Shown here: in pieces, positions 44,340 through 57,179 of the stretch | Position numbering within the stretch: the first letter of the stretch is position 1 | How the letters are laid out: the number at the start of each line of letters is the position of its first letter | Assembly: GCA_021401465.1 (NCBI GenBank) | Contig: JADDMT010000118.1 | Coordinates: 1 to 64,000, forward strand | DNA length: 64,000 nucleotides | Source of the DNA: Teratosphaeria epicoccoides | Taxonomy: Eukaryota; Ascomycota; Dothideomycetes; Mycosphaerellales; Teratosphaeriaceae | Direction: 5' to 3' | Position numbers and translations under genes: made by a program | Notes under the pieces: model-generated | Seen by the model: the letters and a program-made list of their open reading frames with translations, nothing else | Told to the model about the DNA's origin: nothing | Database searches by the model: none

Positions 44340-47300
44340 CGCTACATACACATGTTAAGAATTCTGCTCTAAAGCCCTTATCTTCCTACGAATCGACCTT
44401 CTTAAGCCCTACTTACGCCTCCTCTGCTCTTCGAATTCACGAATAGCTTCTAGAGCGTTCTTGTAGTCTTTACCTAGAACCTATTATGTGTACTTAGGTA
44501 GGTATCCTTTCTACTTTACTAGATAGTACGTTACGCCTTTATGCTACATACTATCCTTAATACCCTTAACTTCCTACTCTTCGTTCTCTTCTGCTACTAG
44601 CATTAGGTCTGTAGGCTCTTCGCCCTTACGCTATACCTATAGTTCGAGTAGAGATACGTAGAAGACATCGTATACATAATACGATAATAGTAATAATAGC
44701 TAGTATACCTACAAGCCTATTACATCGCGTATCTAGAAGGGTCTAACGAACCTTAGCGTCATCTTCTTACTTAGAAGTTTCAGCTTGAGATTCTTCGTCA
44801 ATAGTAATACCTTTATACTAACTACGTACTACATTAGTTTAGCACAGGCGTTATTATGTTTAATCTAGGATTCTAAGGCCTTTTTCTAGTGTTCTATTAG
44901 TACCGAATGTACCTCGCGCATACGCCGCGCTAATTCCGCAGCGGGTAGTACCCTCTCCTTAGAAGACTCATCCTAAGGCAGTTCTAGGTGTATCTCTAGA
45001 TTAAAGCTATAAAGAATCTAAAATAGCGACATACATATAGTAGCATACACGCTATTATTAACTGCAAATTCCGCCATAGGAATTACGTTAGCCTAGGCAT
45101 CCTAGTTCTTAGTGTAATAGCACTAAAGGTACTACTTAAGAGTCTAGTTTATACGTTTAGTCTGACTATTAGTCTGTAGATAGAATGCTATACTTAGGTA
45201 GTACTTAACACGCGCCTTAAAAACAAATTCTTGCTAGTATTTACTAGTAAAGACAGACCCTCGATCTAATAGGATGCTTTAGGGAATACTAAAGCCCTAT
45301 ATAACTTCGTCACGAAGTAGTTACGCAAGCTTGCTACTTATGCACTTTTTTGTACATAGGATGAAGACATTTATCTTCGAGTATTAGTTGACTACTATAA
45401 GGACAGCATTAACTACATTGCCTCTCTACTTTGCTAGCAGCAAATTAGTAATAAAATCCACAGTTAAGTCTTGCTATAGTCTCTCTAGTAGTAGGAGCGC
45501 CTAAGTATCGCCATAGAGGCGATAGCGCTAAGATTTGCTAATCTAGCATGTCTAGCAGGATTTGACATAGTTAGAGACATCCTGTTCTAGCGTTAGCTAC
45601 TAGTATTTACGTCCGAGAAGCGCGTTTGTCTTCTCTGCGCCAAAATGACCCGCAAGTTTATTGTCATAATGAATACAGAGGAGCTGCGAATAGAGTGCGT
45701 AGTTAGTAGGTACGTAGAGCCTATTGTCAAAGTACTACAAGTCGCCTAACTTAGTCTAGTACTTCAGACTGCCTACAGTATCCTAGAGAGCTACACCCTC
45801 ATTAATTAACTCCGGTTCTTGCTCTTGTAACTGCTAAATAAGTCTCGAGACTTCTTTAAAGGGTTCTTTAGACATTGCATACTTACTACATGTAAGCTAG
45901 TTAACTACTACATAGATCGAGCTAGACATAGTTGCTATAACTGCTAGGTATGAGGGTTTATCGCTAGCGGAGGCTATGAGGCCTTATTAGACCTGTAGTC
46001 GACCTATAAGAGGAGCTAACGACAGATCGCTACCCTAAACTACAAGCTTCGTTTGTAGCGTAGGGAGAAGCTGTTAGTTACCCTACTCCCTAGTGTTGTA
46101 GTCTAGTCGTCACGAAGGACTGTCGGCTAGATTCGTCTTTCTAGAACGATGCTAGATAACGAAGTTAAAGCTAACGAGGAAACTCGCCTACCTTGCTTGC
46201 TAACTACTTAGCTACTTCACGCCTATGAAGCCGTAAAGGTTGTTATAGTTAGTAAGCACCTTAATAGGGTACGCTATGCCTTTAAGGTAGTGTTAGTACT
46301 CCTTAAAGCTGTTAACAATAGCTAAAAGCTCTTAGTCGTAAGTCTTGTAGTTAAGCTTAGCGCCCTGTATCTTCCGTAACTAGAAGGCAATTAGGTACTA
46401 TTGCGTACTACCTTCATGCAACTAGAGCTGCGATTTAATTGCGGCTATTACGAATTTTGAAGCATTAGTCTCTATTCAGATCTTCGTAGCGAGGTCAAAG
46501 TGCTAAAGTATAGGTGTAGTTTAAAAAGCTGCTTTAAGTTTAGAGAAAGCCTTGCTCTAAGCCTCCTCCTAAGGCACTATCCCTAGCCTTTTTCCTCGAA
46601 TCGCGCCCTTTGCGAGGGCCGTAAGGGGAGCCACGATCTTCGAATAGGATCGTATGAATCTATAGTAGAAGTTAGTAAACCTAAGAAACACCTACACTTC
46701 TTAGAGTGTAGTTAGCTATAGCTACTCCGCGATTACGGACACCCTTCGGTTATCTATAATGACTCCTTCTATAGAAACGATGTATCTAAGAAACTTAATC
46801 CTGTCTGTTAGGAATAAGCACTTCTTTAGGTTCGCATATAGAGCAAACTTACGGAGCTATTTAAGTACTATCTTTAGATGCTAAATATGCCCTTCCTTTA
46901 AGTTAGAGTAGACTAGTATATTGTCTAAATATACTACGTAGCAGGTATAAACGAGGCCGGACAGGGCCTAGTTAATATACGCTTAGAATGTTGCTAGTAC
47001 ATTAGTTAAGCTAAATAGCATTACTATATACTCGAAGTATCTATACTACGTTCGGAACATAGTCTTCTACTTATTACCCTTTCGGATTAGTATCTAGTAG
47101 TAGGCATCCTTCAAGTTAATAGACAAGAAGATAGCAGCGCGACTAAGGTAGTCAAGCGTCTCGCTAATAAGTAGTAGGGGGCAGCGGTTCTTCTAAGTTA
47201 CTACGTTAAGGCCCCTATAGTTAACGTATAGGTAGAGTGTATTGTCCTTCTTTAGGACGAACATAACTAACGCTCTAGCCTCGCTGTCGCTTCGTCAGAT

Positions 47301-48292
47301 CCACGTATTCCTTTACGCCTTATAGAGGTAGTCTTGAAGTGTTTTGAGCTACGATTCTAACATAGGGTATAGAAGTCGATGCGGAGGATTATAACCCTCC
47401 TTGAGGTTAATCGCATGCTCTGCGTCTAGGGCCTAGGCATAGGCTACAGCCTCTACGTCGAAAATATCGGCGTATTCCTCTAACTTAGGCAGAAGGGTAA
47501 CGTCTTCCTTGACATTCTGTATGTAGACTGCATACACATATTAGACCTTCTTTATGTCCTTATAGAAGCTGTGTACATCATGTATCCTTACTATAGGAAC
47601 TTCGCCTATAGAGCCGTAGAACTAATTGTTAGTAGCTCTATTAACAACGACTCCCTGCTTGTAGCGCTAAGGGCGGCCGAGCAGGAGCTCCTTATTAGGA
47701 ATGTCTTTAGCGTAGAAGACTTCGTTAGTCTCGCGCACTTCTCCTGAGGAGTCCGCGAGTTAGAGGCGCACGTTGTACGCGCCTTAAGCCGCTACGCCTT
47801 TGCCTCAAAAGGACTTCATAGTAGGCAGCAAGGCTCCTAGGATCGGCTTTAAACCGAGCTATACGATTACCTACTAGGGTATCACGTTAACCTCCGCAAG
47901 GTCGTCTAACATATAGTCTACTAGCTTAAGCAAGCTATTAACTTAGACCGCACTAGATAGGCGCCAGGTAGGCCATGAGTCTACACTATTAGTAACAGAC
48001 AGCTTAGATACCCGTAGTAGCTATTCGGTTGTCTTAGGCTTGGCCTTTTTTCGCCTCCCCTCTAGGGAGGTTTTAGACACCTTGCTTACCTTCTTCCTAT
48101 TACTTCGTTTAGGATAGCGAGCCGCCTAGTAGTCCCTTACTCTATAGATGTAGTAGCTACTTAGAGGCTTCTCGCTACTATCTTTAGGCTTAGAGGGCTC
48201 GCTCCTCTAGAATGAACTACCGCGTTAGACGTGACCCTTAGGGCGCTTGTAATAGCGGCCCTTTAGTAGGTCCTTAGGGTTTAAACGCTTAT
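44340..48292 (-). pseudogene. pol: E2 pol and gag C-terminus
   Basis: Right to left: gag tail with a zinc knuckle at ~48090-48140 (most Cys now Tyr), protease, and RT with the active site at 46920-46931 reading YLDN (second Asp to Asn, a RIP-type G-to-A). RNase H (~46250-46560), the integrase zinc region and core (45200-45800) and the post-integrase segment follow. A chromodomain-like C-terminus (VKxKGYLPKYT...DYKNALEAIREF) lies at ~44440-44560. It aligns to E1 37570-41365 and extends past the E1 deletion. Confidence 0.85.
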
Positions 48293-48532
48293 TAGACACC
48301 TTTTGTAATAGTCTGCGAGGCCTCGTAGACGTAGTTCGCAGACCTTATTTAGTTAGTGTCTTAGTATTATAGTACGTGCGTCTGTAAGGCCTTATAGACA
48401 CTCGATTAGGTATAGCGTTACTAAGTAAGTAAGTAGTCCTTAACCTTAGCTGGCGCGTTGTTATGAGGCGCGTCTTTTGTCGCTATAAGCTGTCGTCTAA
48501 TCGTACTTGTTACACTATAAAATAGCTGTTAG

Positions 48533-50186
48533 ATGGCAGCATAATCGACAGGCTTTAGGCCTGCAGAGTTCATGAACTTTTACAAGGACAATTAGCCTCC
48601 TACTACTAATAATACTGCTACTACTAGCGGTTCTACTACTACTACTAGCAGTAGCAGTAATAACAGCTCGTCTGATAAGGTAGCTGCAGATGCAAGGCAC
48701 TAGATGCTACTACTACTACCGCCTGTAGATATCTAGCAGTTAATCGAGGAGTTACTAGCGCCGCTAAACAAGCGACAGCGTACCTCTTGTAAGAGCACTG
48801 CTAATACCGAGCGATTAGTCTGTTGTAGTACTAACTAGTCCGATCGCATTCAATCTCGCAGTGCTACTACTAGTACAAGCTAATTACGTGCGACCGAGTC
48901 CGCTACGCTAGTAATAGTGTTAAAGGGTAGTTTGTCTAAGGCGTATCACATCTCCTTGATTAAGATCTAGCTGCAAGATAATATGAAGGAGTAGTATGGC
49001 TAAGACCATTAGTAGAGAGAGGTAGCTAAGCGGTTTTAAGAAGATACTAGTGTAGTCTACAAGAGCTTAAGTAAGACACTACTAGCGAAGGCTAAGCAGT
49101 TTAAAGCGTAGCTTGAAACTAAAGGCGCATCTTTAACTAGCAAGGAGCTTGAAGACGAATACTATAACGCTAAGTTAGAATGGCACAACTAGTTTAAAGG
49201 GTATGAAGAGCGTGTTACTAACGAGACTACAAGGCGTAAGCAAGATACTACTAACTTTAACAAGGCTAGAGTAGACTAACTTAATATGATAAAGTAGTAG
49301 TCCTTAAAGCGTAAAGGTACTACTAGCGCTATTAATAGTGACGGATTAGCTAGTAATAACACTAACGACCCTCCGCCTTTAGCCGACGAGTTGTCTGACT
49401 ATAGCGGCTCCGCTACTAACTAGTCTGACAATAACGACGCTAATAGGGATAATCCTAAAGACAATACCGTAGCGGCTATACTAGCTCGTAGTAGCACCGT
49501 AGCGGCCACGCTAGTTTGCGACGCTACTCCGGCTCGTCGTAATAGTAGACATATAGCGCCTTAGACACTAATGCTAGTACCTGCTAGTAGTAATAATTAA
49601 TAGTCCATAGAACAAGGTAGTAGCCATAACGCTACTAAAATAGTGTAAGTAGCTGACAAAGCGTTCCTCTTAGCGTCAAATGAGATTACTAGCTTTCTCA
49701 AGGTAGCAAAAGACGATCTTCTTAGTTAACAAGGCAGAGGTAGTAGTAGCTAAGGCAGTAGTAGTACAAGCGCTAGCCTTAGAGTTAAAGACGTCCGCGC
49801 TAAGATACAGACAGTAGTATTAACTGCAATTGCAGACGTTATTAAGCGCCAAGATACGTAGCTAGAGCGGTTAATGCTTATAGTATAAGGTATCGCTTAA
49901 TAGCCGCTACCGCTATAGTAGTAGTAGTAGTAGTAGTAGTAGCAGACACTGTCGCTAGACGATTAGTTAAGTGGCTTGCTAGATCTAAGTAAGTTTAATA
50001 ATAAGATGCCTTACCTATAAGAGTAAGGCAAGAGGTTTGTCTGGCTTCTGATAGTCGTTAACCTCCTAGCTTCTGTAAATAGCATTTAGCAGTTAAATCG
50101 AATAGATGAAACAGCATATAAAGGCTTAAATTAAGGGCTTAAATCTCCTGTATGTCTGTTATTATAATACATGATGTAGTTAATGT
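48533..50186 (+). pseudogene. F ORF1: Ser/Thr-rich, poly-Gln partner protein
   Basis: A single frame from ATG 48533 remains collinear for ~530 codons with only Gln/Trp-type stops. The N-terminus carries long Thr/Ser/Asn runs (48600-48670). A basic KRQR patch follows (~48775), then a charged helical region (48960-49290, KELEDEYYNAKLEW), a Ser/Asn/Asp-rich linker, and a second helical part (49660-49900). A former poly-Gln run (49916-49945) is now nine TAG codons followed by one CAG. Harbinger elements usually carry a second, Myb-like DNA-binding protein; no clear Myb repeat is visible here. By position it is the transposase partner. B3 interrupts its end. Confidence 0.65.
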
Positions 50187-50191
50187 TATAG

Positions 50192-50397
50192 TAATACTAG
50201 ACAGCTAAGCTATAGGCTTATTCGGTTATGCTAACGAGCCAAGCCGCACGTGACGCACGTAGGCGCATCTTATGCGCTTTGTAGGAGAATTGAAGAAGGG
50301 CAGTAATTAGTTTTTAGACCTTACTCTATCATTAGGTATAGAGGCTCTATACGCTACTACATACCTAAGTATTAATTACTAGTCGCATACTATATTA
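50192..50397 (+). repeat. 5' LTR of B3 (206 bp)
   Basis: Its start, TAATACTAGACAGC, is the RIP form of TGATACTAG at 56778; it ends CTATATTA. TAATTACTCTACCC, starting four bases inside, could be a RIP-altered TGG-type primer-binding site, which is tentative. Confidence 0.92.
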
Positions 50398-50441
50398 ATT
50401 CTAATTACTCTACCCTAGTTGCAGCCTATAGAGTACTTATA

Positions 50442-53400
50442 ATGACCGGTATTCCTGCCCCTAGCTAAGTAGGCTACATGCCTGCTTGTACCTAGCATTA
50501 ACGCAACAGCTAGCTAGGAGAAGGAGAGGACGCCTATAGCGTCATAGAGGAAACTAAAGACAAAGAGATAGTGCGCCTAGAGGAAGAGTAGGCAGAGCTA
50601 GTAAAAGCATAACGCCTATACGATCCGCGAGCTAACGTAGCGTAGCGTAAACGCATGTAGGTAGCAGGCTTCTAGTAACTAGAAGTAGCCTTAATAACTT
50701 CGACATAATCAGCCGACTCGCTAGCTCTAACTATGCATAACTTAGGTAGCCTACCCCTCGAACTACCCCCTAAGTTTTCAGGGAAGACCTTAAAAGAAGC
50801 AAGGACGTTTATCTGTCACTTAGATAAGGTGTTTACGTTGTTAGGCATAGCCTATAGCGGTTCGCATGCAAGGATTATATACGCAAGCATGTTCCTTAAG
50901 GGAGACATGTTAGACGCCTAGCATAATAGGCATAGAGTAGCTGATTTAGCGCTAGAGTATACATAGGAGATGTTCTGCTAGGAGATAGTAGATGTAGTCA
51001 AGGATCCTGCTAATCGCGGGCTAACTGTAGCCTAGTAGTACGAGACTACTAAGCAAGGCAAGAAGCAAAGTGCTTCCTTATTCGTAGCGTATTTAGCTAC
51101 GCTAGAAGAGCAGATAGAACTATATACCCCTGCGTAGCGCATGTAGCACCTACTCGTAAAGCTGCGAGATACCTTAAGCGAGGCTATCATAGTATATTAT
51201 TAGGCACCTAAGACTAGGGATGAATTAATCTCCCTAGCAATTTAGATTAAGTAGTTAGGAGTAAGAGGCTCGCGTACTCTACACAAACATACTACTAGCG
51301 AGCATTAAAACTAACGGGACCTAAAGAAGCCTAACAGGGGTAATAGTAAGAAGCCTAGTAGAGACTCTCGAAGGTTAGCGCTACCTGCTTAGAGTAGTAG
51401 CGGAGTAGCTAATAAGAATGATAACTGCTATAACTGTAGTAAACCCGGCTATTAGGCGCGAGACTGTCGTGTACTAAAGAGGGAGGTAATAGCCTCTACT
51501 TGCAAGGTAGAAACAGTATAGCTAGCTAAGGCTTGACGCTATGTCTGAGCCTGCCTACTACATAAGAGGATAGTAGCAGTATGTCAGGCAAGGGCTAGTT
51601 ACTAGTCGAGGAGCCTTTCTATAGCCTTAACTAGAAGCGAAGATGCTTCAGGACTAGATGTAGCTCTAGTGCCTACGAAGTGCCTAAATAGCGCTATTGT
51701 TGTTGCAGAAGGGGACGAAGTTAAGACAGACATGTTACTTAATAACTACGTAGACATTAACGTCATGTCTTAAGCTTACGCCTTATAGCATAGGCTTAAG
51801 CGAGTTACAAGCATGCCTCTTCTCGCTATAGATTTATTCTAGGGGAAGAGAGGCTATTATTATGGCGCGTATCGGCTAAAGATCTAGCTAGTAGACAGTA
51901 TAGGATACAAGAAGCATACGTAGAGCATATTCTACATCTTAGATATGCCTAGAGCGCTAGTCTTACTAGGGCGGCCCTAGAGGCGCTAGCAGGCTATTAT
52001 TGTGCATAGTGACACAGATAAGTAGCGTTATAGCAGCATACTCTCTGTAGTACGGGTACTTGACGCCAGGCGTTTCTATTAGTTATTAAAAACTAAATCC
52101 TAGGTGTTTGTAGTCGCTACTAGTAAAACAGCAGGACTAAAACCTCTTCCTAATAAGGTTAAGGACTTCGCCGACATGTTTACTAACGAAAAGGACGTGA
52201 CTAAGCTTAGGCGCGTTAATAGCGTAGAGCATGCTATTATGTTACAAGATAGCAAGAAGCCGCCTTTTTGCCCTCTGTATAATCTGTTAGGAGTAGAGCT
52301 AAAACTGCTTCGGAAATATCTTAATTAGGCCCTCTAGAATAGTTAGATCCGGCGTAGTACTAGCGAGGCAGGTACTCCTATCCTGTTTGTACTAAAGAAG
52401 GACAGGACTATGCGACTATATGTAGATTACTATAGGCTAAACGAGATTTCAGTCAAGGATTAATGCCCCTTGCCGCTTATCGATAAGACTCTCGCGCGCC
52501 TTAGGCGTGTAGCATGGTTCTCTAAGTTAGACTTAAAGGATGCATACTATAGGATCCTAATCAAGGAAGATGACTACTAGAGGACTACATTTTGCATGTA
52601 CTATAGTTACTTCGAGTATCTAGTAATGCCTTTTAGGTTAACTAATACTCTAGTAACCTTTTAAGCGTACATTAATCGAGCCCTCGCTAGCCTTGTAGAT
52701 GTTTGTTACGTGGTATATTTAGACGATATCCTGATCTATAGCGACTTACGCGAGGAACATACTTAGCACCTACACCTAGTATTAGAATAGCTGCGAAAAT
52801 ACGCTCTATATGCTAGCTAAAAGAAGTGCGAGTTCTATACTTACTAGCTAGAGTTCCTAGGCTTCGTCATTAACAGCTTAGGTGTGTTAATAGATAAGAG
52901 CAAGCTTAGTGTAGTAAAGGAGTAGCCTGTACCTATGACTCTAAAGGAAGTTTAGAGCTTTCTTAGCTTCGCTAACTTCTACTAGAGGTTTATTAAGAAC
53001 TCTTCTAAAATAGCCGCGCCGCTTACTACTATGGCTAAGGGAAAGGGTAGCCCGTTCCTGTAGGGAGAGGCTAAAGAGGCTACTTTCCGCATGCTTATAG
53101 TAGCCTTTACTAGTACTCTAATCCTCTAGCATTATAATCCTAAACTTCTAATCAAGATGGAAACAGACGCCTCTAGATTCGCCTTAGGTAGCATTCTCTC
53201 CTAGCTTGTCGCAGGCGAAGACACTACTTGCTAGCACCCTATTATATTCTACTCTTAGAAGTTTACCCTAGCGGAGCGGAACTATAAGACCTATGACTAA
53301 GAGCTGTTAGCAATTATAGAATGCTTTAAGACGTAGCGCTACTATCTTGAAGGCGCGCCGCAGACTATTCGCGTACTCTCTAACTATAATAACCTTCATG

Positions 53401-55223
53401 GATTCATAGGCGTGAAACAGCTAAATGGCTGCTAAGCTTAGTAGGCCATATATTTGTCGAGGTTCGATTTTGCTATTAAGCATAATAAGGGAACTAACAA
53501 CCTAGCTAATAGGCCTTCTTGTTATGTAGACTACGTACTAACTACATAGGCAGCAAACACACTCCTCCTAACCCTAAGAAATAAACTGTTATTCTAGGGC
53601 TAGGAGAGAGAACAAGCTAATAACCCGATTATTAATTGCATCTAGGCTGCATGCGTATAGCGGGCAAAGAGCATAGAGCTCCTGCTCCGACCTAGAGAGT
53701 ACTAACCTATGACAACCCTGCTAGCCTTTATTTGCAAGGTAGTAACCTAGGAAGAGTCTCTAGCAAAGGACGTTTTAGAGAACATAGAGACCCTGCTTTA
53801 CAAGCTATAATTAGCCTTAGAGCGACCTGAAAGCACTAGCGAGGACTAGGAGTGCAAGTATAGCGTCTAGTATAAAAGCGATCGCATTTAGGTCCTAAAT
53901 GATGAAGCATTAAAGGCGTAACTACTATGCTTGTACTATAACAACCTGTTAGCTAGGTACTTTAGGAGAGACTATACTCTCGCCTTGTTGTCATAAAAGT
54001 ACTAGTAGCTAGATATTACAAAGGAGGTTAACGAATACGTCCAAACCTGCTACATGTGCTAGATAATAAAGAGCAAGCGCTATCGCGGATATAGTAAGGC
54101 GTATGCCTTGCCCCTACCTAATAGGCTATAGTAAGAGATTACTATAGACTTTATTACAGATCTGCCTCTAAGCAAGCTCTTTAGGTACATGTATAATGCT
54201 ATCCTAGTAATTGTTAATAGGTTCTCTAAGATAGTAATCTTTGTCCTGACTAATAAGACATGTACTAGTATAGAACTAGTGAACTTTATAGTATGCGAAG
54301 TCGTATGTCCTTTTAGCATGCTAGAAGGAGTACTCTTAGATTATAGCAGTGTCTTTACTAGCTAATACTAGAGTAACTTTACATGCGAAGCATAACTAAA
54401 GCATAAGCTTAGTATAGCCTTTTATCCGCAAACTAACAGCTAGACTAAGTAAGTAAACTAGACTCTAGAATAATACCTCTGTTATTACTATAATGAGGAA
54501 CAAAATAACTAGGCTAGGTTGCTACTACAAGCTAAATATGCGAGCAACGCATGCGATAATACTACTACTAGCATGTCGCCTTTCTAGGTAGTATTAGGAT
54601 TCTAGCCTTCCCTGATATTAGCGCCTTAGGACGAGTCTGCTAAAGGAAGGGTACTAGCTGCCATAGAGCGCGCGCATTAGTTACGTAACATAACTAAAAG
54701 GCTTAAAGAAAATTAGTGACAAATAGTAAACTAGTAGGCAGAGTACTATGATGCGTAGCATAAGCGCCAAGCTTACTCTATAGGAGATATAGTGCTATTA
54801 TTGACTAAGAACTTGCGACTACTAGTACTAAAGAGGAAGATAGCAGCCTGATTTGTCAGACTATTTCGCATGCTAGACATAATAGGCAATTAGGCTTATT
54901 GCCTAGTACTACCTTCCTAGTACTAGATCTATAATGTTTTCTATGTCTCGCTACTTAAGCCTTAGAAGGGCCGAGTAGGCAAAGAGCCTGCCTATCCTAT
55001 GCCTCTTGCTAAAGAGAGTAGCAGCTATAAGGTTAAGGCTATTAGGGGTACAAGGGTACATAGCAGTATACGCTAATACCTAGTATAGTAGAAGGATTAG
55101 CTAGAGGATTATAACATCTAGGTTAATGAAGCCGACTATAAGGGCGCGAAGGACCTAATTAAAGCATACCTAGCGTAGGAGAGAGGCAAGAAGAGATTAG
55201 GCAGAGGACAAAGGAAAAAGTAA
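50442..55223 (+). pseudogene. B3 fused gag-pol, 1593-codon frame without indels
   Basis: From ATG 50442 to TAA 55221-55223 everything is in one frame. In order: the N-terminal helical segment (50540-50600), capsid block (50733-50921), CCHC knuckle at 51426-51467 with His changed to Tyr (51450), protease (~51730-51860, LLNN replacing the active-site Asp region), and RT (52330-52900) with intact YLDD at 52716-52727. Then RNase H with METDAS (~53158), the integrase (53940-54500) and a chromodomain-like tail (~55035-55130). The only defects are TAG/TAA and missense transitions, so B3 was probably intact when it landed. Short open pieces such as 52104-52328 are fragments of this product. Confidence 0.93.
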
Positions 55224-55331
55224 GCCTAGGGGGAAATAGCATTATAGGCTACCTATATTTTAGCCCTAGGCAGGGCGCAAAAGCCAAGCATGCTTGTAGC
55301 TAGAGCTGCCTACCCCCTAAGAGTTCCTAAA

Positions 55332-56415
55332 TTAGGGCTACTTATCATCCTCTACTACTATCTCTGCATTATCCCCTACAACTATGTCCGCATCCTCCTC
55401 TGCCTCTATGTCTTCATCATCGTTAGGGTAACGACTCAGGAGGTCTATAAGGCCCTTACGCTCCTAGCAAGGGGTTAGCAGACAACAATTAGACAGGGAG
55501 TATTTACAGGATATGCTTACCTCTATCTTGTCATTAAGGCGGGCCTAGAGCCTACTTATAGCGGCGTTAGCGCAAGTAAGATCCGCGCGGGGCACGCGGG
55601 TATCTAGGAACTATTAGCAGGTTAGCATGCGACAAGCGAATAACAGGCTAGGGGACTTATAGCGCGGCTAAGCTTAAAGAGGCCTACTAAGGCCTACGTG
55701 TTCTGCTTAGTAGTAGCGACGGCCTAGCTACTACTACCTGCTAGCGCAGCGCTAGCAGCACGCTTGGCCTTAGCCATAATAGCAGGGAAGCGCTTAGGCA
55801 TAGAGTCGCGGTTACGCTATAGCCTCTATAGATAGTTAGTACCTAAAACCTATGCCTAAGGTATGTAACAAGCAGGCGGAAAACATACCTTGAGTAGTAG
55901 GCGCTAGTTCGTAGTAGCGTCTAGGTAGGCCTACTAGGCCATAGCGTAATCCTCGCTAGTAGTATTAGCATCGCGCCTGACATACTTGGCCTTAGTGTAG
56001 GCATAGAGCATGACATTATATATAGCCGCTATAGCCTAGTTCATAGGGGTACACACGTAGTTACTCTTACTATAGCTGCAAGCATAGTTAGTAGTTACGA
56101 CAAGTAGGAGAAGTGTAAGCCTTAGGCAGACAAAGAGGCATATTGCTCGTAATGCTTCTACTATCCTAACTTGAAGTATGCGTTATATAGCCATACTCTA
56201 AAATCAAGTTAATAGCGCCCTACGTATGTTTAAAGCAAGTAACACGTACTAGAAAGGCCGATGTACTACATGTAGCGCTTGTAGTTGTCGACAAGTAGCT
56301 CCTTACTATGACTATAGTAGGAAGAGGGTATGAATTAAGCAGGCTAGGCGCCTGTTAACCTCGTAGGAGTAGCTAGCGTAGCGCTAGCGGTAATCTTAGA
56401 ACCTTTAGGAGGCAT
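55332..56415 (-). pseudogene. B3 antisense accessory gene with two introns
   Basis: It is homologous to B2 25889-26890. ATG at 56415 (Met-Pro-Pro-Lys), stop at 55332-55334. Intron 1 at 55826-55888 (63 bp; GTATGT, TACTAAC, ending CTATAG, a RIP form of CTGTAG) and intron 2 at 55464-55520 (57 bp; GTAAGC, GCTAAC, CTAG) have the same lengths and places as in B2. The exonic total is not a multiple of three, so one copy-specific indel exists. The C-terminal tail is Asp/Glu-rich (DDEDIEAEEDADI). It converges on gag-pol, leaving ~110 bp between the two stops. Function unknown. Confidence 0.78.
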
Positions 56416-56777
56416 GTTAAAAGGTTAATGTAATAAAGAAAGTCAGGATTACTACATGCAAATAGCGGATTTTATACCTGCGCGCTATTTACACTATAGA
56501 AGCTTCCTGTAGCTATAAACTCCCTGTTACTACAAGCAACTAGCGCTAGAACTAATTAGAACTAACGAGCGTGTTCGCGGCACGCTTTACGTAGTAACAA
56601 AGAGTCATGTTACCTAAGTCATAACTCTAGCATGATTTACAACCTGTCTCTACGAGGAAGGGGGTTTAGAAGGAGGCTACCTACTTATAGAGTAAACCGT
56701 AGGGGACCTAATCTTGCTTAGCGTAGGAAGGGAGCTCTCTAAGTGTTAAGACGACCCTTATAGGAGAAGGGGGCAAA
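56416..56777 (+). other. B3 3' untranslated region with polypurine tract
   Basis: This is non-coding, matches B2 25549-25888 in reverse, and ends with the polypurine tract at 56762-56773. It would hold the upstream region of the antisense gene. Confidence 0.65.
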
Positions 56778-56983
56778 TGATACTAGACAGCTAAGCTATA
56801 GGCTTATTTAGTCATACTAACAAGCTAAGCTACACGTAACATATATAGGCGTATCTTATACACTTCGCGGGAGAATTAAAGAAGGGCAGTAATTAGTTTT
56901 TAGACCTTACCCTATTATTAGGGATAGAGGCTCTATACGCTACTACATACCTACGTATTAATTACTAGTCGCATACTATATTA
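56778..56983 (+). repeat. 3' LTR of B3 (206 bp)
   Basis: It begins TGATACTAGACAGC and ends CTATATTA. It has the same length as the 5' LTR and is followed by the TGTAG duplication. Confidence 0.93.
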
Positions 56984-57179
56984 TGTAGTTACTAGTAGGT
57001 ATGACAATTGCCATGTAAAGGAAAGCTTGTAATCGCTAAGCCTTGCTAAGCGCATAAGGTGTAAGAATTAACGAGATATTAATGTTGCTAAGGCCTAGCT
57101 TAGCGGGGAACTATAGGACTTTTAGCTGTAAAACACTACCAAATTAGCTATAGAGACCTAAAGCCTAGGGTCGTAGATA

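Larger units (their letters stand above)
50192..56983 (+). mobile_element. Complete Ty3/gypsy element B3 (family B)
   Basis: This 6792-bp element has 206-bp LTRs (50192-50397 and 56778-56983). The target duplication TGTAG (56984-56988) has a RIP-altered left copy TATAG (50187-50191). The polypurine tract AGGAGAAGGGGG is at 56762-56773. It has a fused gag-pol frame and a convergent antisense gene with two introns. It is inserted in F and serves as the reference copy for family B. Confidence 0.94.

Noticed and set aside
48515..48700. Minus-strand Ser-rich ORF
   Set aside because: It mirrors the Thr/Ser codon runs of F ORF1 on the other strand; low complexity explains the open frame.
49916..49945. 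TAG microsatellite
   Set aside because: It is in frame with a long degraded ORF and best explained as a converted poly-Gln tract.
55290..55478. Hydrophobic 62-codon ORF (and its counterpart 26744-26932)
   Set aside because: It is similar in two copies only because it is the complement of the acidic C-terminus of the B antisense gene; it contains part of the intron and has no independent support.
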